Assembly: GCF_018982965.1 (NCBI RefSeq)
Contig: NZ_JACBYP010000073.1
Location: 1-42,628, forward strand
Length of the DNA stretch: 42,628 bases
Reading direction: 5' to 3'
Source: Streptomyces mayonensis
GTDB taxonomy: Bacteria; Actinomycetota; Actinomycetes; Streptomycetales; Streptomycetaceae
A model generated the notes under the pieces. It was not told the origin of the DNA, searched no databases, and saw nothing but the letters and a program-made list of their open reading frames with translations. The translations under genes and the position numbers were made by a program. Within the stretch, counting starts at the first letter, position 1. The number at the start of each line of letters is the position of its first letter. Below are positions 8,046-15,414 of this stretch, one piece after another.

Positions 8046-8082
8046 ACAGCCCGTGAGTGAACAGCCGGTGAGTGAACAGCCG
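8038..8082 (+). repeat. Three 15-bp repeats at the start of gvpK
   Basis: The unit GTGAGTGAACAGCC plus one base is present three times in a row (8038-8052, 8053-8067, 8068-8082). Each unit carries a GTG that could start gvpK, and the first also holds the gvpS stop codon. The unit length is a multiple of three, so gain or loss of units changes only the number of Ser-Glu-Gln-Pro repeats. Confidence 0.9.
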
Positions 8083-8361
8083 GAGCCCCGCAAGCGCCTC
8101 GACCTGGAACCCGACACGGTCGAGCGCGACCTGGTCAAACTGGTGCTGACGGTCGTCGAGCTGCTGCGCCAGCTCATGGAACGCCAGGCGCTGCGCCGCG
8201 TCGACGAGGGTGACCTGAGCGAGGAGCAGGAGGAGCGCATCGGGCTCACCCTGATGCTCCTGGACGACCGCATGACCGAGCTGCGCGACCGCTACGGACT
8301 GCGGCCCGAGGACCTGAACCTGGACCTCGGGCCGCTGGGACCGCTGCTGCCCCGGGAGTGA
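8038..8361 (+). CDS. gvpK: Gas vesicle protein GvpK
   Basis: Last gene of the cluster. GvpK is a small helical accessory protein required for vesicle formation in several systems. The conserved domain runs from about residue 20 (RLDLEPDTVERDLVKLVLTV) to near the end (RYGLRPEDLNLDLGPLGPLL), a standard GvpK ending. The first 15 residues are three identical SEQP-type repeats, each preceded by a GTG codon, so the start is ambiguous between 8038, 8053 and 8068. The first overlaps the gvpS stop and is chosen. The stop codon lies in the loop of the operon terminator. Confidence 0.9.
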   Translation: MSEQPVSEQPVSEQPEPRKRLDLEPDTVERDLVKLVLTVVELLRQLMERQALRRVDEGDLSEEQEERIGLTLMLLDDRMTELRDRYGLRPEDLNLDLGPLGPLLPRE

Positions 8362-8379
8362 AGTCTCCCGGGGCAGCAG
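8344..8379 (+). terminator. Gas vesicle operon terminator overlapping the gvpK end
   Basis: A perfect 15-bp inverted repeat (CTGCTGCCCCGGGAG at 8344-8358 and its complement at 8365-8379) surrounds a 6-nt loop that contains the gvpK TGA. It lies between gvpK and a convergent gene, so it could stop transcripts from both sides. There is no T-tract, as is usual for actinobacterial hairpin terminators. Confidence 0.75.
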
Positions 8380-8423
8380 CCTCGTCACGCGGTGTTCGTC
8401 ACCGGTCGCTCACCAGCGGTCGT

Positions 8424-8594
8424 TCACCACCGGTACCAGCGGCCCCTTCCGCCGCCGGTCTTCGTCCCGCGGGCCAGGAATCCCACCAGCCACAGGACCA
8501 GGACCGCCAGAGCGATCCACCAGAGAACCTTCACCGCGAATCCGACGCCGAAAAGGACGATCGCCAGAAGCAGTACGAGCAGAAGCGGAACCAT
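8424..8594 (-). CDS. Small hydrophobic membrane protein (56 aa)
   Basis: Short gene on the minus strand with an excellent GCAGGAGG ribosome binding site 9-10 nt before its ATG. The 56-aa product has two closely spaced membrane segments (PLLLVLLLAIVLFGVGF and WWIALAVLVLWLVGFLA) and a short basic, aromatic tail ending RGRWYRW. This resembles the lmo0937/DUF5670-like hydrophobic peptides common in Streptomyces, whose function is unknown. It lies 36 bp downstream of a methyltransferase gene on the same strand and converges on gvpK. Codon use is normal for the region apart from the A/T-rich leader. Confidence 0.75.
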   Translation of the reverse strand: MVPLLLVLLLAIVLFGVGFAVKVLWWIALAVLVLWLVGFLARGTKTGGGRGRWYRW

Positions 8595-8630
8595 GATGTA
8601 TAACCTCCTGCTCTACTGGTTTCCCGGAAT

Positions 8631-9500
8631 TCACCGAACAGGCGTGGAAAAGGCTTCCTTTCGGCACAGAATTTCCCCGTGCAGGACGCTGAACCAGCTT
8701 TCCGGCTGCTTTCCCCATGCGCGCCAGGCGGCCGAGACAGCCCGCAGTTGCTCCGTGGTGGCATGGCCGCCTCCGGTCGCGCGCTCCGCGTACGCCGACG
8801 CCAGGGTGCGGTCCGCCCACAGGCCGCTCCACCACTCCCGTTCCTCGGGGGTGGCGAAGGTCCAGGTCGCGGAGGTCGCCCTGACATCCGTGAACCCCGC
8901 CTCCAGCGCCCACGCCTTCAGCCGGCGCCCGGCGTCCGGCTCACCGCCGTTGGCCCGCGCCACCCGGTGGTAGAGGTCCAGCCAGTCGTCCATGCCCGCG
9001 GAGGCCGGATACCAGGTCATCGCCCCGTAGTCGGAGTCGCGCACGGCGACGATCCCGTCCGGCCGCGTCACCCGCCGCATCTCGCGCAGGGCCCCGACCG
9101 GGTCGCCCACGTGCTGGAGCACCTGGTGGGCGTGGACCACGCAGAACGTGTCGTCCGGGTAGTCCAGTGCGTGCACGTCCGCCACCGCGAACTCGGTGTT
9201 GGCCAGGCCGCGTCCGGCGGCTGTCGCCCGGGCCCGCGCCACGATCTCCGGCGCCCGGTCGACACCCGTGACGTGGCCGTCCGGCACCAGCTCCGCCAGG
9301 TCCGCGGTGATGGTGCCCGGTCCGCAGCCGACGTCCAGGATCCTCATGTGCGGCTCCAGCGAGCCGAGCAGGTACGCGGCGGAGTTGGCGGCGGTGCGCC
9401 AGGTGTGCGAGCGGAGCACGGACTCGTGGTGCCCGTGCGTGTAGACGGCCGTCTCGCGCGGCCTCTCCGGTTTCTCGGGCCTGTCCGGCTTCTTGCGCAT
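8631..9500 (-). CDS. Class I SAM-dependent methyltransferase
   Basis: Soluble methyltransferase of the UbiE/MenG-like small-molecule class, 289 aa. The SAM-binding motif I is MRILDVGCGPGTITAD (motif at residues 55-62). Motif II Asp follows in VTGVDRAPEI, with AVADVHALDYPDDTF and the post-motif HVGDPVGALREMRRVTRPDG typical of the family. The start follows a Lys/Arg/Pro-rich N-terminus. The substrate cannot be read from the sequence. It probably shares a transcript with the downstream hydrophobic peptide gene. The C-terminal 100 residues (WWSGLWADRTL and following) resemble the lid region of Streptomyces methyltransferases of unknown target. Confidence 0.85.
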   Translation of the reverse strand: MRKKPDRPEKPERPRETAVYTHGHHESVLRSHTWRTAANSAAYLLGSLEPHMRILDVGCGPGTITADLAELVPDGHVTGVDRAPEIVARARATAAGRGLANTEFAVADVHALDYPDDTFCVVHAHQVLQHVGDPVGALREMRRVTRPDGIVAVRDSDYGAMTWYPASAGMDDWLDLYHRVARANGGEPDAGRRLKAWALEAGFTDVRATSATWTFATPEEREWWSGLWADRTLASAYAERATGGGHATTEQLRAVSAAWRAWGKQPESWFSVLHGEILCRKEAFSTPVR

Positions 9501-9637
9501 GGCGGATCACTTTCTCCCGGTCGCTCTCCCGACACTCCGGTCACCGTACGCCCGCACCTCGCATGGTGAGACGGCCGTATCGAATAATGGACAGACAGGC
9601 CGGAAGAGCCCGACGGACCGAGAGGGTCCGAACGGAC

Positions 9638-11143
9638 TCAGGAGAGCAGGCCCTCGCCGGGCAGCGGCCGGTAGACCGTGAGCGCCTCGGGCAGCTTCTC
9701 CAGGGTCAGCTCGCCCTCCGTCTCGGTCAGCTCACCGTCGTAGGCCATCAGCGTCCCCGGTGCCACGCCCGACAGACGCAGCCGCGGCACCTGCACCGCC
9801 GCGTGCGCGGGCGAGCGCGTCAGCGGTCCGGCGAAGGCCGCCGAGAGCAGCCGCAGCGCGGGCCGGGGTCCGCCGTGCACCACCCTTACGTCCAACTGCC
9901 CGTCCGCCAGGTCCAGTCGCCGACCCGAGGCCAGACCCCTGCGGTGGTACGTGCCGTTGCCCGCGAACAGCATCCACAGCGGGCGCCGACGGCCGCGCAC
10001 CTCCGCCGTCAGCGGGTGCCGGTCGGCGCGCAGCACCCGTACGGCCGCCACCACCCCGGCCGGCCAGCCGCCGATCCGGGACGAGAAGCGCTCGCGCTCG
10101 TGGACCAGCTCCGGATACACGCCGAGGCTGAAGGTGTTCAGGAAAACGCCGCGCCGGCCGCCGGAGACGAACCGGCCCACGTCCACCCGCACCCCCTCGC
10201 CCCGCTCCAGCGCCCCGCACAGGTCCCGCGCGTCCTCCACGCCCAGGTCGTAAGCGAAGTGGTTGAGGGTGCCGCCGGGCAGCACCGCGAGCGGCAGCCC
10301 GTGCCGGAGCGCGATCTCGGCCGCCGCGTTCACCGTGCCGTCGCCGCCGCACACGCCCAGCACCCGGGCGTGACCCGCCGCCTTCTCCAACTCTGCCTGT
10401 ACGTCAGTCGGTTCGCACTCGACCACCTCCGCCTCGGGCAGCGCGTCGCACAGTGCCCGCACCCGGTCCGAGCTGCCCGAGCCCATGTTGGCGACCATGA
10501 CCAGGCCCTCGCCGCCGGGCAGCGCCGGGACCTCGGCGCGCGGCCGGGCCGGCGGCACGTGCTGGGCGCGCGTCGGCACCATGCCCCGTACGGCGAACGC
10601 GGCCCCCGCGCCGAGCGCCGCACCGGCCAGCACGTCGCTCGGGAAGTGGACGCCGGTGTACACCCGGGACAGGGCGACGGCGGCGGCCACCGGGGCGATG
10701 GCCGCGCCCCAGGCCGGGGACTCCAGCGCGACGCCCGTCGCGAACGCGGCCGCCGACGCGGCGTGCCCCGACGGGAAGGACGTCGTGATCGGCTGCCGCT
10801 TCAGCTGCCGGACCAGCGGCACCGGGTCGAGTGCCGGCCGGGGCCGGCGGACCGAGCGCTTGCCGAGGGTGTTGATCGTCAAGGAGGCCAGGCCCAGCGA
10901 GGCCAGACCCCGGGCGGCGGCGCGCCGCGCCCTCGGAGTGCGGGAGGCGGCCAGGACGGCGCCCGCCGCGAACCAGAGCACCCCGTGGTTGGCGCCGCGG
11001 CTCAGCCGGGGCAGCAGGGAGTCCGCGCCGGGCCAGGTGCGCGCGGCGACGGCCTCGAACACCCGCTGGTCCAGCCGTAGGAATCCGTTGCGGACGGGAT
11101 GCGGTCCGGGTGTGGCGGCGGTGAGGTCTACGTCGGGACTCAT
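9638..11143 (-). CDS. PAP2 phosphatase - diacylglycerol kinase-like fusion
   Basis: A 501-aa two-domain membrane protein. The N-terminal half is a type 2 phosphatidic acid phosphatase with all three signature motifs: Lys95 with Arg102-Pro103 (Kx6RP), PSGH at 124-127, and SRVYTGVHFPSD at 159-170. The C-terminal half, from about residue 212, is a DAGK/YegS-type lipid kinase with GGDGT at 266-270 and GGTLNH at 290-295. One polypeptide thus combines a lipid phosphatase and a lipid kinase domain with opposite chemistry. The physiological lipid could be phosphatidic acid/diacylglycerol or a polyprenyl phosphate. It is transcribed divergently from the ABC-F gene. Confidence 0.88.
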   Translation of the reverse strand: MSPDVDLTAATPGPHPVRNGFLRLDQRVFEAVAARTWPGADSLLPRLSRGANHGVLWFAAGAVLAASRTPRARRAAARGLASLGLASLTINTLGKRSVRRPRPALDPVPLVRQLKRQPITTSFPSGHAASAAAFATGVALESPAWGAAIAPVAAAVALSRVYTGVHFPSDVLAGAALGAGAAFAVRGMVPTRAQHVPPARPRAEVPALPGGEGLVMVANMGSGSSDRVRALCDALPEAEVVECEPTDVQAELEKAAGHARVLGVCGGDGTVNAAAEIALRHGLPLAVLPGGTLNHFAYDLGVEDARDLCGALERGEGVRVDVGRFVSGGRRGVFLNTFSLGVYPELVHERERFSSRIGGWPAGVVAAVRVLRADRHPLTAEVRGRRRPLWMLFAGNGTYHRRGLASGRRLDLADGQLDVRVVHGGPRPALRLLSAAFAGPLTRSPAHAAVQVPRLRLSGVAPGTLMAYDGELTETEGELTLEKLPEALTVYRPLPGEGLLS

Positions 11144-11284
11144 GGACCCCGCCTACCCAGCGGGCGGCGATACCTGCCGGTGGTCCGCGTCACGCGCCGC
11201 ACGTCCCGGCCCGCGGGGGAGGCGCCGGGCACCGGAGGGAGGGGACGGGCACGGCGGGCGCCGGGGGCGCCGGGCGAAATGAGT

Positions 11285-11314
11285 TTGCCCGCGGCCCGGC
11301 CGCAGCCGCAGAAT
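11285..11314 (+). promoter_or_regulatory. Candidate promoter for a leaderless ABC-F transcript
   Basis: TTGCCC (11285-11290) and CAGAAT (11309-11314) are separated by 18 bp, a reasonable match to the housekeeping actinobacterial promoter TTGAC-N17/18-TAnnnT. The ATG at 11323 starts 9 nt after the -10 element, where transcription would begin, and there is no ribosome binding site. This suggests a leaderless mRNA, a common arrangement in Streptomyces. Confidence 0.5.
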
Positions 11315-11322
11315 CCGGTCCC

Positions 11323-12942
11323 ATGGGTCATCTCGAAGCCGCGCACCTGGAGTACCACCTTCCCGACGGGAGGACGCTCCTCGGCGACGTCTCCTTCCGG
11401 GTGGGGGAGGGGGCCGTCGTGGCGCTGGTGGGCCCCAACGGCGCGGGCAAGACCACGCTGCTGCGCCTGCTGGCCGGGGAGCTGAAACCGCACGCCGGGA
11501 CCGTCACCGTCGGCGGCGGCCTCGGCGTGATGCGCCAGTTCGTGGGCTCCGTACGCGACGAGACGACCGTGCGCGACCTGCTGGTGTCCGTCGCGCCGCC
11601 CAGGATCCGCGAGGCCGCCCGCGCCGTCGACGCCGCCGAGCATGCCCTCGTGACGGTCGACGACGAGGCCGCCCAGCTGACGTATGCGCAGGCGCTCGCC
11701 GACTGGGCCGAGGCGCGCGGGTACGAGGCGGAGACCCTGTGGGACATCTGCACCACGGCCGCGCTCGGGGTGCCGTACGAGAAGGCCCAGTGGCGGCAGG
11801 TGCGCACCCTCTCCGGCGGTGAACAGAAACGCCTCGTCCTGGAGGCACTGCTGCGCGGCACCGACGAGGTGCTGCTGCTCGACGAGCCGGACAACTACCT
11901 GGACGTGCCCGGCAAGCGCTGGCTGGAGGAGCGGCTCGCCGAGACCCGCAAGACCGTCCTGTTCGTCTCCCACGACCGGGAACTCCTCGCCCGCTCCGCC
12001 CAGAAGATCGTCTCCGTCGAGCCCGGGCCCGCGGGCGCCGACGCCTGGGTGCACGGCGGCGGCTTCGCCACCTTCCACGAGGCCCGCCGGGAACGCTTCG
12101 CCCGCTTCGAGGAGTTGCGGCGGCGCTGGGACGAGAAGCACGCACAGCTCAAGAAGCTCGTGCTGACGCTGCGTCAGGCCGCCGCCGTCTCCCACGAGAT
12201 GGCCTCTCGCTACGCCGCGGCCCAGACCAGGCTGCGGAAGTTCGAGGAGGCCGGACCGCCGCCCGAGCCGCCGCGCGAGCAGGACATCAGGATGCGCCTG
12301 AAGGGCGGCCGCACCGGCGTCCGCGCCGTCACCTGCGAACAGCTGGAACTGACCGGCCTGATGAAACCCTTCGACCTGGAGGTCTTCTACGGCGAACGGG
12401 TCGCGGTCCTCGGCTCCAACGGCTCCGGCAAGTCGCACTTCCTGCGGCTGCTCGCCGGCGACGACGTCACGCACACCGGGAAGTGGAAACTCGGGGCGCG
12501 CGTGGTGCCCGGCCACTTCGCCCAGACCCACGCCCACCCCGAACTGCTCGGCCGCAGCCTCCTGGACATCCTGTGGACCGAGCACGCCCAGGACCGCGGC
12601 GCCGCCATGTCCCGGCTGCGCCGCTACGAGCTGACCCAGCAGGCCGAGCAGGCCTTCGACCGGCTCTCCGGCGGCCAGCAGGCCCGCTTCCAGATCCTGC
12701 TGCTCGAACTCCAGGGCGTCACCGCCCTGCTCCTGGACGAGCCGACCGACAACCTCGACCTGGAGTCGGCCGAAGCCCTCCAGGAAGGCCTGGAGGGCTT
12801 CGAGGGCACGGTCCTCGCGGTCACCCACGACCGCTGGTTCGCCCGCTCCTTCGACCGGTACCTGGTGTTCGGCAGCGACGGACGGGTCCGTGAGACGCCG
12901 GAGCCGGTCTGGGACGAACGCCGGGTCGAGCGGGCGCGCTGA
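11323..12942 (+). CDS. ABC-F family ATPase
   Basis: Soluble protein with two ABC ATPase domains and no membrane segment, 539 aa. ABC-F proteins act on the ribosome as translation factors or as antibiotic-protection proteins. Domain 1 has Walker A GPNGAGKT (residues 37-44), signature LSGGEQKR and Walker B LLLDEPDNYLD. Domain 2 has GSNGSGKS, LSGGQQAR and LLLDEPTDNLD. The interdomain linker (residues about 240-320) is helical and Arg/Lys-rich, as expected for the element that reaches toward the peptidyl transferase centre. Linker length cannot by itself separate a housekeeping from a resistance role. No antibiotic cluster is adjacent. The start is unusual in lacking a ribosome binding site. Confidence 0.9.
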   Translation: MGHLEAAHLEYHLPDGRTLLGDVSFRVGEGAVVALVGPNGAGKTTLLRLLAGELKPHAGTVTVGGGLGVMRQFVGSVRDETTVRDLLVSVAPPRIREAARAVDAAEHALVTVDDEAAQLTYAQALADWAEARGYEAETLWDICTTAALGVPYEKAQWRQVRTLSGGEQKRLVLEALLRGTDEVLLLDEPDNYLDVPGKRWLEERLAETRKTVLFVSHDRELLARSAQKIVSVEPGPAGADAWVHGGGFATFHEARRERFARFEELRRRWDEKHAQLKKLVLTLRQAAAVSHEMASRYAAAQTRLRKFEEAGPPPEPPREQDIRMRLKGGRTGVRAVTCEQLELTGLMKPFDLEVFYGERVAVLGSNGSGKSHFLRLLAGDDVTHTGKWKLGARVVPGHFAQTHAHPELLGRSLLDILWTEHAQDRGAAMSRLRRYELTQQAEQAFDRLSGGQQARFQILLLELQGVTALLLDEPTDNLDLESAEALQEGLEGFEGTVLAVTHDRWFARSFDRYLVFGSDGRVRETPEPVWDERRVERAR

Positions 12943-12944
12943 CC

Positions 12945-12969
12945 CACGGGCGACTCCCGGGCGCCCGTG
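12945..12969. terminator. Hairpin between convergent ABC-F and eRF1-like genes
   Basis: CACGGGCG (12945-12952) and CGCCCGTG (12962-12969) form an 8-bp stem with a 9-nt loop in the 52-bp gap between convergent genes. Its position suits a bidirectional terminator; the stem is short. Confidence 0.5.
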
Positions 12970-12994
12970 CGCGTGCGAGGGCCGGCGCGGGGGA

Positions 12995-14116
12995 TCACTT
13001 CCAGCGCAGCAGCGCCCCCAGGCCGCCCACCGGCGCCTTGCCGGCGGTCTCCGGCGGCAGCACCGGCGTCACCGAGATCGCGGGGGCACCGGTCGTCACC
13101 GCCGAGCGCAGCAGGGCGTCGTCCGCCCGCGCCGACCAGGAGTGCTGCTCACCGAGCGTCTTCAGCTCCGTACGCCGCACCGCCAGCTGGTCGGCGTCCT
13201 CGCCGATCCACACCTCACGGTGCGTGTCCGGGGCGTCCGGGATGACCAGCAGCTCGTCGATACGGTGCTCACGGGCCGCCTCGACCAGCGCGGGCACGCC
13301 CTCCGCGGCGCCGGCCCGGCCCTCGTCGTCCGGCGACCGGGCGGCGAGGAAGCGGTCGAGGTCCTCCTGGGCGCGCGAGCGCACGTGGTCGTCGCGCAGC
13401 CGCTCGACCTCGTCGTCCAGCAGCCTGCTGCCCGCGCCGCGCGAGGCCTCGGCGATCCGCCCCTGGAGCCGCTTGGGCAGCCGTTCGTGCACGGAACGCC
13501 GCTCCCGGTCGTCGCCGACCAGGATCAGCAGGTCGGCGCCGGTCTCCTCCTGGCACACGGCGAGCGCGTCCGCGATCTCCGCCGCGTTGTGCTCCCAGGT
13601 GTTCTCGACCCGCAGCTGGAAGTGGCGCTCCGACCAGTCGACGCTGCTCGTGCGGTGCACCGGCCACTGCCTGCCCGTCACCCCGCCCGCGTCCGAGCTG
13701 CCCAGCGCGCTGCGCAGCTCGAAGTCGGCCCCCTTGCGGTCGACGTACGCCACCACGCACACCGGGTCCTCCCCGGCCAGGTCGAGCAGCGGCGTGACGT
13801 GGGGCAGCGGCGCCCAGTCGGCGGTGGTCCCGCCGTACGGGGGCCGGGCCAGCCGGGGGTCGAGGACCACCTCGCCGGCCCGCGCGAACAGGGCCCGGCC
13901 GTGCGGGTCACTGGCGTGCCGGAGCGCGTCCACCGCCTCCCGCACCGCCTCGCAGGTGGCGTCGTCCGCGCCCTGCTCCGCCAGCTCCCGGGCCACCGCG
14001 GCGGCCGTCAGCTCACGCTCGTGGGGGGTGTCCTCCGTGTGCCGGGAGAGATCGACGTAGACGGAGGCCCAGGGCCCCTGGTGTTCGTAGAGGGGATGCA
14101 GAAACGCGAGATCCAT
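12995..14116 (-). CDS. eRF1/Vms1-like protein (baeRF, Rv2629-type)
   Basis: A 373-aa soluble protein resembling the actinobacterial baeRF family, which includes Rv2629 of Mycobacterium and is related to eRF1 and the peptidyl-tRNA hydrolase Vms1. The visible pattern is an N-terminal domain starting MDLAFLHPLYEHQGPWASVY, a central VCVVAYVDRKGADFEL strand-rich region, a GADLLILVGDDRERRSVHE segment and a C-terminal alpha/beta domain. The ATG at 14116 is preceded by GGGAGGG at good spacing. The open frame runs further upstream, but that text is unrelated to the family. A role in ribosome rescue or release is family-based inference. It sits back to back with a small DUF6158-like gene. Confidence 0.75.
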   Translation of the reverse strand: MDLAFLHPLYEHQGPWASVYVDLSRHTEDTPHERELTAAAVARELAEQGADDATCEAVREAVDALRHASDPHGRALFARAGEVVLDPRLARPPYGGTTADWAPLPHVTPLLDLAGEDPVCVVAYVDRKGADFELRSALGSSDAGGVTGRQWPVHRTSSVDWSERHFQLRVENTWEHNAAEIADALAVCQEETGADLLILVGDDRERRSVHERLPKRLQGRIAEASRGAGSRLLDDEVERLRDDHVRSRAQEDLDRFLAARSPDDEGRAGAAEGVPALVEAAREHRIDELLVIPDAPDTHREVWIGEDADQLAVRRTELKTLGEQHSWSARADDALLRSAVTTGAPAISVTPVLPPETAGKAPVGGLGALLRWK

Positions 14117-14175
14117 GGCTCCCTCCCGGGTGCCGCTCGGGGGTGGTAGTGCTGCGGGGCGGGTACCCGGACCGC

Positions 14176-14454
14176 ATGAACGAACACGACACGCGGGACG
14201 GCACCACGACCGGAGTGGATCCCGGCCGCCTGGACGACCAGCAGCTGATGAGAGAGCTGGAGACCATCCACCGCACGCGCCACGACACCCTGCTGTACGG
14301 GTCGAACGACGCGCTGCGGGCGCACAACGACCGCATGGCCCGGCTGGAGGGCGAGTGGCTGCGCCGCAACCCCAGGCGCCCGGTCGCCGCGGGCCGCACC
14401 CGCGAGGGCGCCCGGGAACGGGGCTGCGGGCAGTCCGCCGCGCCCGGTGAGTAG
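14176..14454 (+). CDS. Small DUF6158-like protein (92 aa)
   Basis: Small acidic/basic helical protein resembling DUF6158, a family of unknown function restricted to actinobacteria. The conserved part is residues about 17-80 (DDQQLMRELETIHRTRHDTL, then LYGSNDALRAHNDRMARLEGEWLRRNP and a TREGAR motif). The ATG at 14176 is chosen because upstream in-frame residues overlap the divergent gene's leader. It is divergent from the eRF1-like gene with about 60 bp between starts, so the two may share a control region. No catalytic residues can be named. Confidence 0.7.
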   Translation: MNEHDTRDGTTTGVDPGRLDDQQLMRELETIHRTRHDTLLYGSNDALRAHNDRMARLEGEWLRRNPRRPVAAGRTREGARERGCGQSAAPGE

Positions 14455-14552
14455 GAACGGGCACGCCCGCGGAACCCACCGCCAGGGCCGCGCGGTGCCG
14501 GGCCCGGGCCCGGGAGTGCTGGCCCCCCGCCGCCCGGGCCCGCGCGTGCCGC

Positions 14553-14614
14553 GCCCACGAGTGCTGGGCCTGCGGTCGCCGAGCCCGCCGTCGCCGGGCC
14601 CAGCACTTGTGGGC
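14553..14614. terminator. Long hairpin between convergent genes
   Basis: GCCCACGAGTGCTGGGCC (14553-14570) pairs with 14597-14614 over 18 positions with a single G-T wobble, leaving a 26-nt loop. It follows the DUF6158-like gene and faces the DJ-1 gene, so it is a plausible terminator for the plus-strand transcript. Confidence 0.5.
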
Positions 14615-14666
14615 CCGCGGTCGCTGGGCGCGCGGTTGTCGGTGTCGTCGTTGTCGCGGTCGCCGT

Positions 14667-14700
14667 CACGGTTTCGTTGTCACGGTTTCGTTGTCACGGT
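14667..14700. repeat. 14-bp tandem repeat
   Basis: CACGGTTTCGTTGT occurs twice in succession with a partial third copy (CACGGT). It is one of the few T-rich stretches in the spacer. No function is apparent. Confidence 0.85.
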
Positions 14701-14725
14701 CGCCGCGACCGGGCCCCGGCACGAT

Positions 14726-14756
14726 CGGGCCCCCGGCGCGTCGCACCGGGGGCCCG
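14726..14756 (-). terminator. Perfect hairpin downstream of the DJ-1 gene
   Basis: CGGGCCCCCGG (14726-14736) and its exact complement (14746-14756) flank a 9-nt loop, 30 bp after the stop of the minus-strand DJ-1/PfpI gene. A probable intrinsic-type terminator without a T-tract. Confidence 0.6.
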
Positions 14757-14785
14757 GGCCCGGGCTCGGTCGTCCGCGCCGGCGC

Positions 14786-15328
14786 TCAGCCGCCCGCCTT
14801 GGCGAACTCCGCGAGGTAGGTCTCGCAGAACGCCTTGAGGTCGTCCGGCTTGCGGCTCGTGACCAGGACGTTGTTGCCGTGGTCGCAGACCTTCACCTGC
14901 TCGTCGACCCACGTCGCGCCGGCGTTGCGCAGGTCCGTCTGCAGGCTCGGCCACGAGGTCAGGACCCGGCCGCGTACGACGTCCGCCTCGATCAGCGTCC
15001 ACGGCGCGTGGCAGATGGCGGCCACCGGCCTGCCCTGGTCGAAGAAGGCCTTCACGAACGCCACGGCCTGCTCGTCGGTCCGCAGGAAGTCGGGGTTGGC
15101 CACGCCGCCGGGCAGGACCAGCCCGCCGAACGAGTCGGCCGAGGCGTCGCCCACCACCTCGTCCACGGGGAACGTGTCCGCCTTGTCGAGGTGGTCGAAG
15201 CCCTGGATCTCGCCGGACTGCGTGGAGACCAGCACCGGCTCGTGGCCCGCGTCCTTCGCCGCCTGCCACGGCTCGGTCAGCTCCACCTGTTCCACGCCCT
15301 CGGGCGCGCTCAGAAATGCGATGCGCAT
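14786..15328 (-). CDS. DJ-1/PfpI family protein
   Basis: A 180-aa cytosolic protein of the DJ-1/PfpI/YhbO group. Members have been described as proteases, glyoxalases or deglycases acting on damage by reactive carbonyls; the biochemical role is debated. The nucleophile Cys106-His107 is seen in AAICHAPW. The substrate-side Glu region EGVEQVELTEPWQ is near the N-terminus, and the LVLPGG loop precedes the nucleophile elbow. The ATG at 15328 follows a GAAAGGAA ribosome binding site. A DUF2795-like gene lies 86 bp upstream on the same strand. The family and the neighbouring UvrA-like and sigma genes fit a stress-response setting. Confidence 0.88.
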   Translation of the reverse strand: MRIAFLSAPEGVEQVELTEPWQAAKDAGHEPVLVSTQSGEIQGFDHLDKADTFPVDEVVGDASADSFGGLVLPGGVANPDFLRTDEQAVAFVKAFFDQGRPVAAICHAPWTLIEADVVRGRVLTSWPSLQTDLRNAGATWVDEQVKVCDHGNNVLVTSRKPDDLKAFCETYLAEFAKAGG

Positions 15329-15414
15329 GGGGTTCGGGTTCCTTTCGCGGCGCCCCGGCCGGTGTCGCCGCCCGGCGCGCGTGTGGGGTCCGTGTGGGGT
15401 CGTAGGGCCGTCCG

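Larger units (their letters stand above)
14455..14785. other. 331-bp gene-free convergent spacer rich in repeats
   Basis: No credible gene. The spacer is extremely GC-rich and contains a long hairpin (14553-14614), a 14-bp tandem repeat (14667-14700), a second hairpin (14726-14756) and several GGGCCCGGGCCC palindromic runs. Open frames across it are products of base composition. Confidence 0.7.

Noticed and set aside
12995..14479. Longer 494-aa version of the eRF1-like protein
   Set aside because: The extra N-terminal residues are Arg/Pro-rich noise that overlaps a plausible divergent gene; a strong ribosome binding site marks the ATG at 14116.
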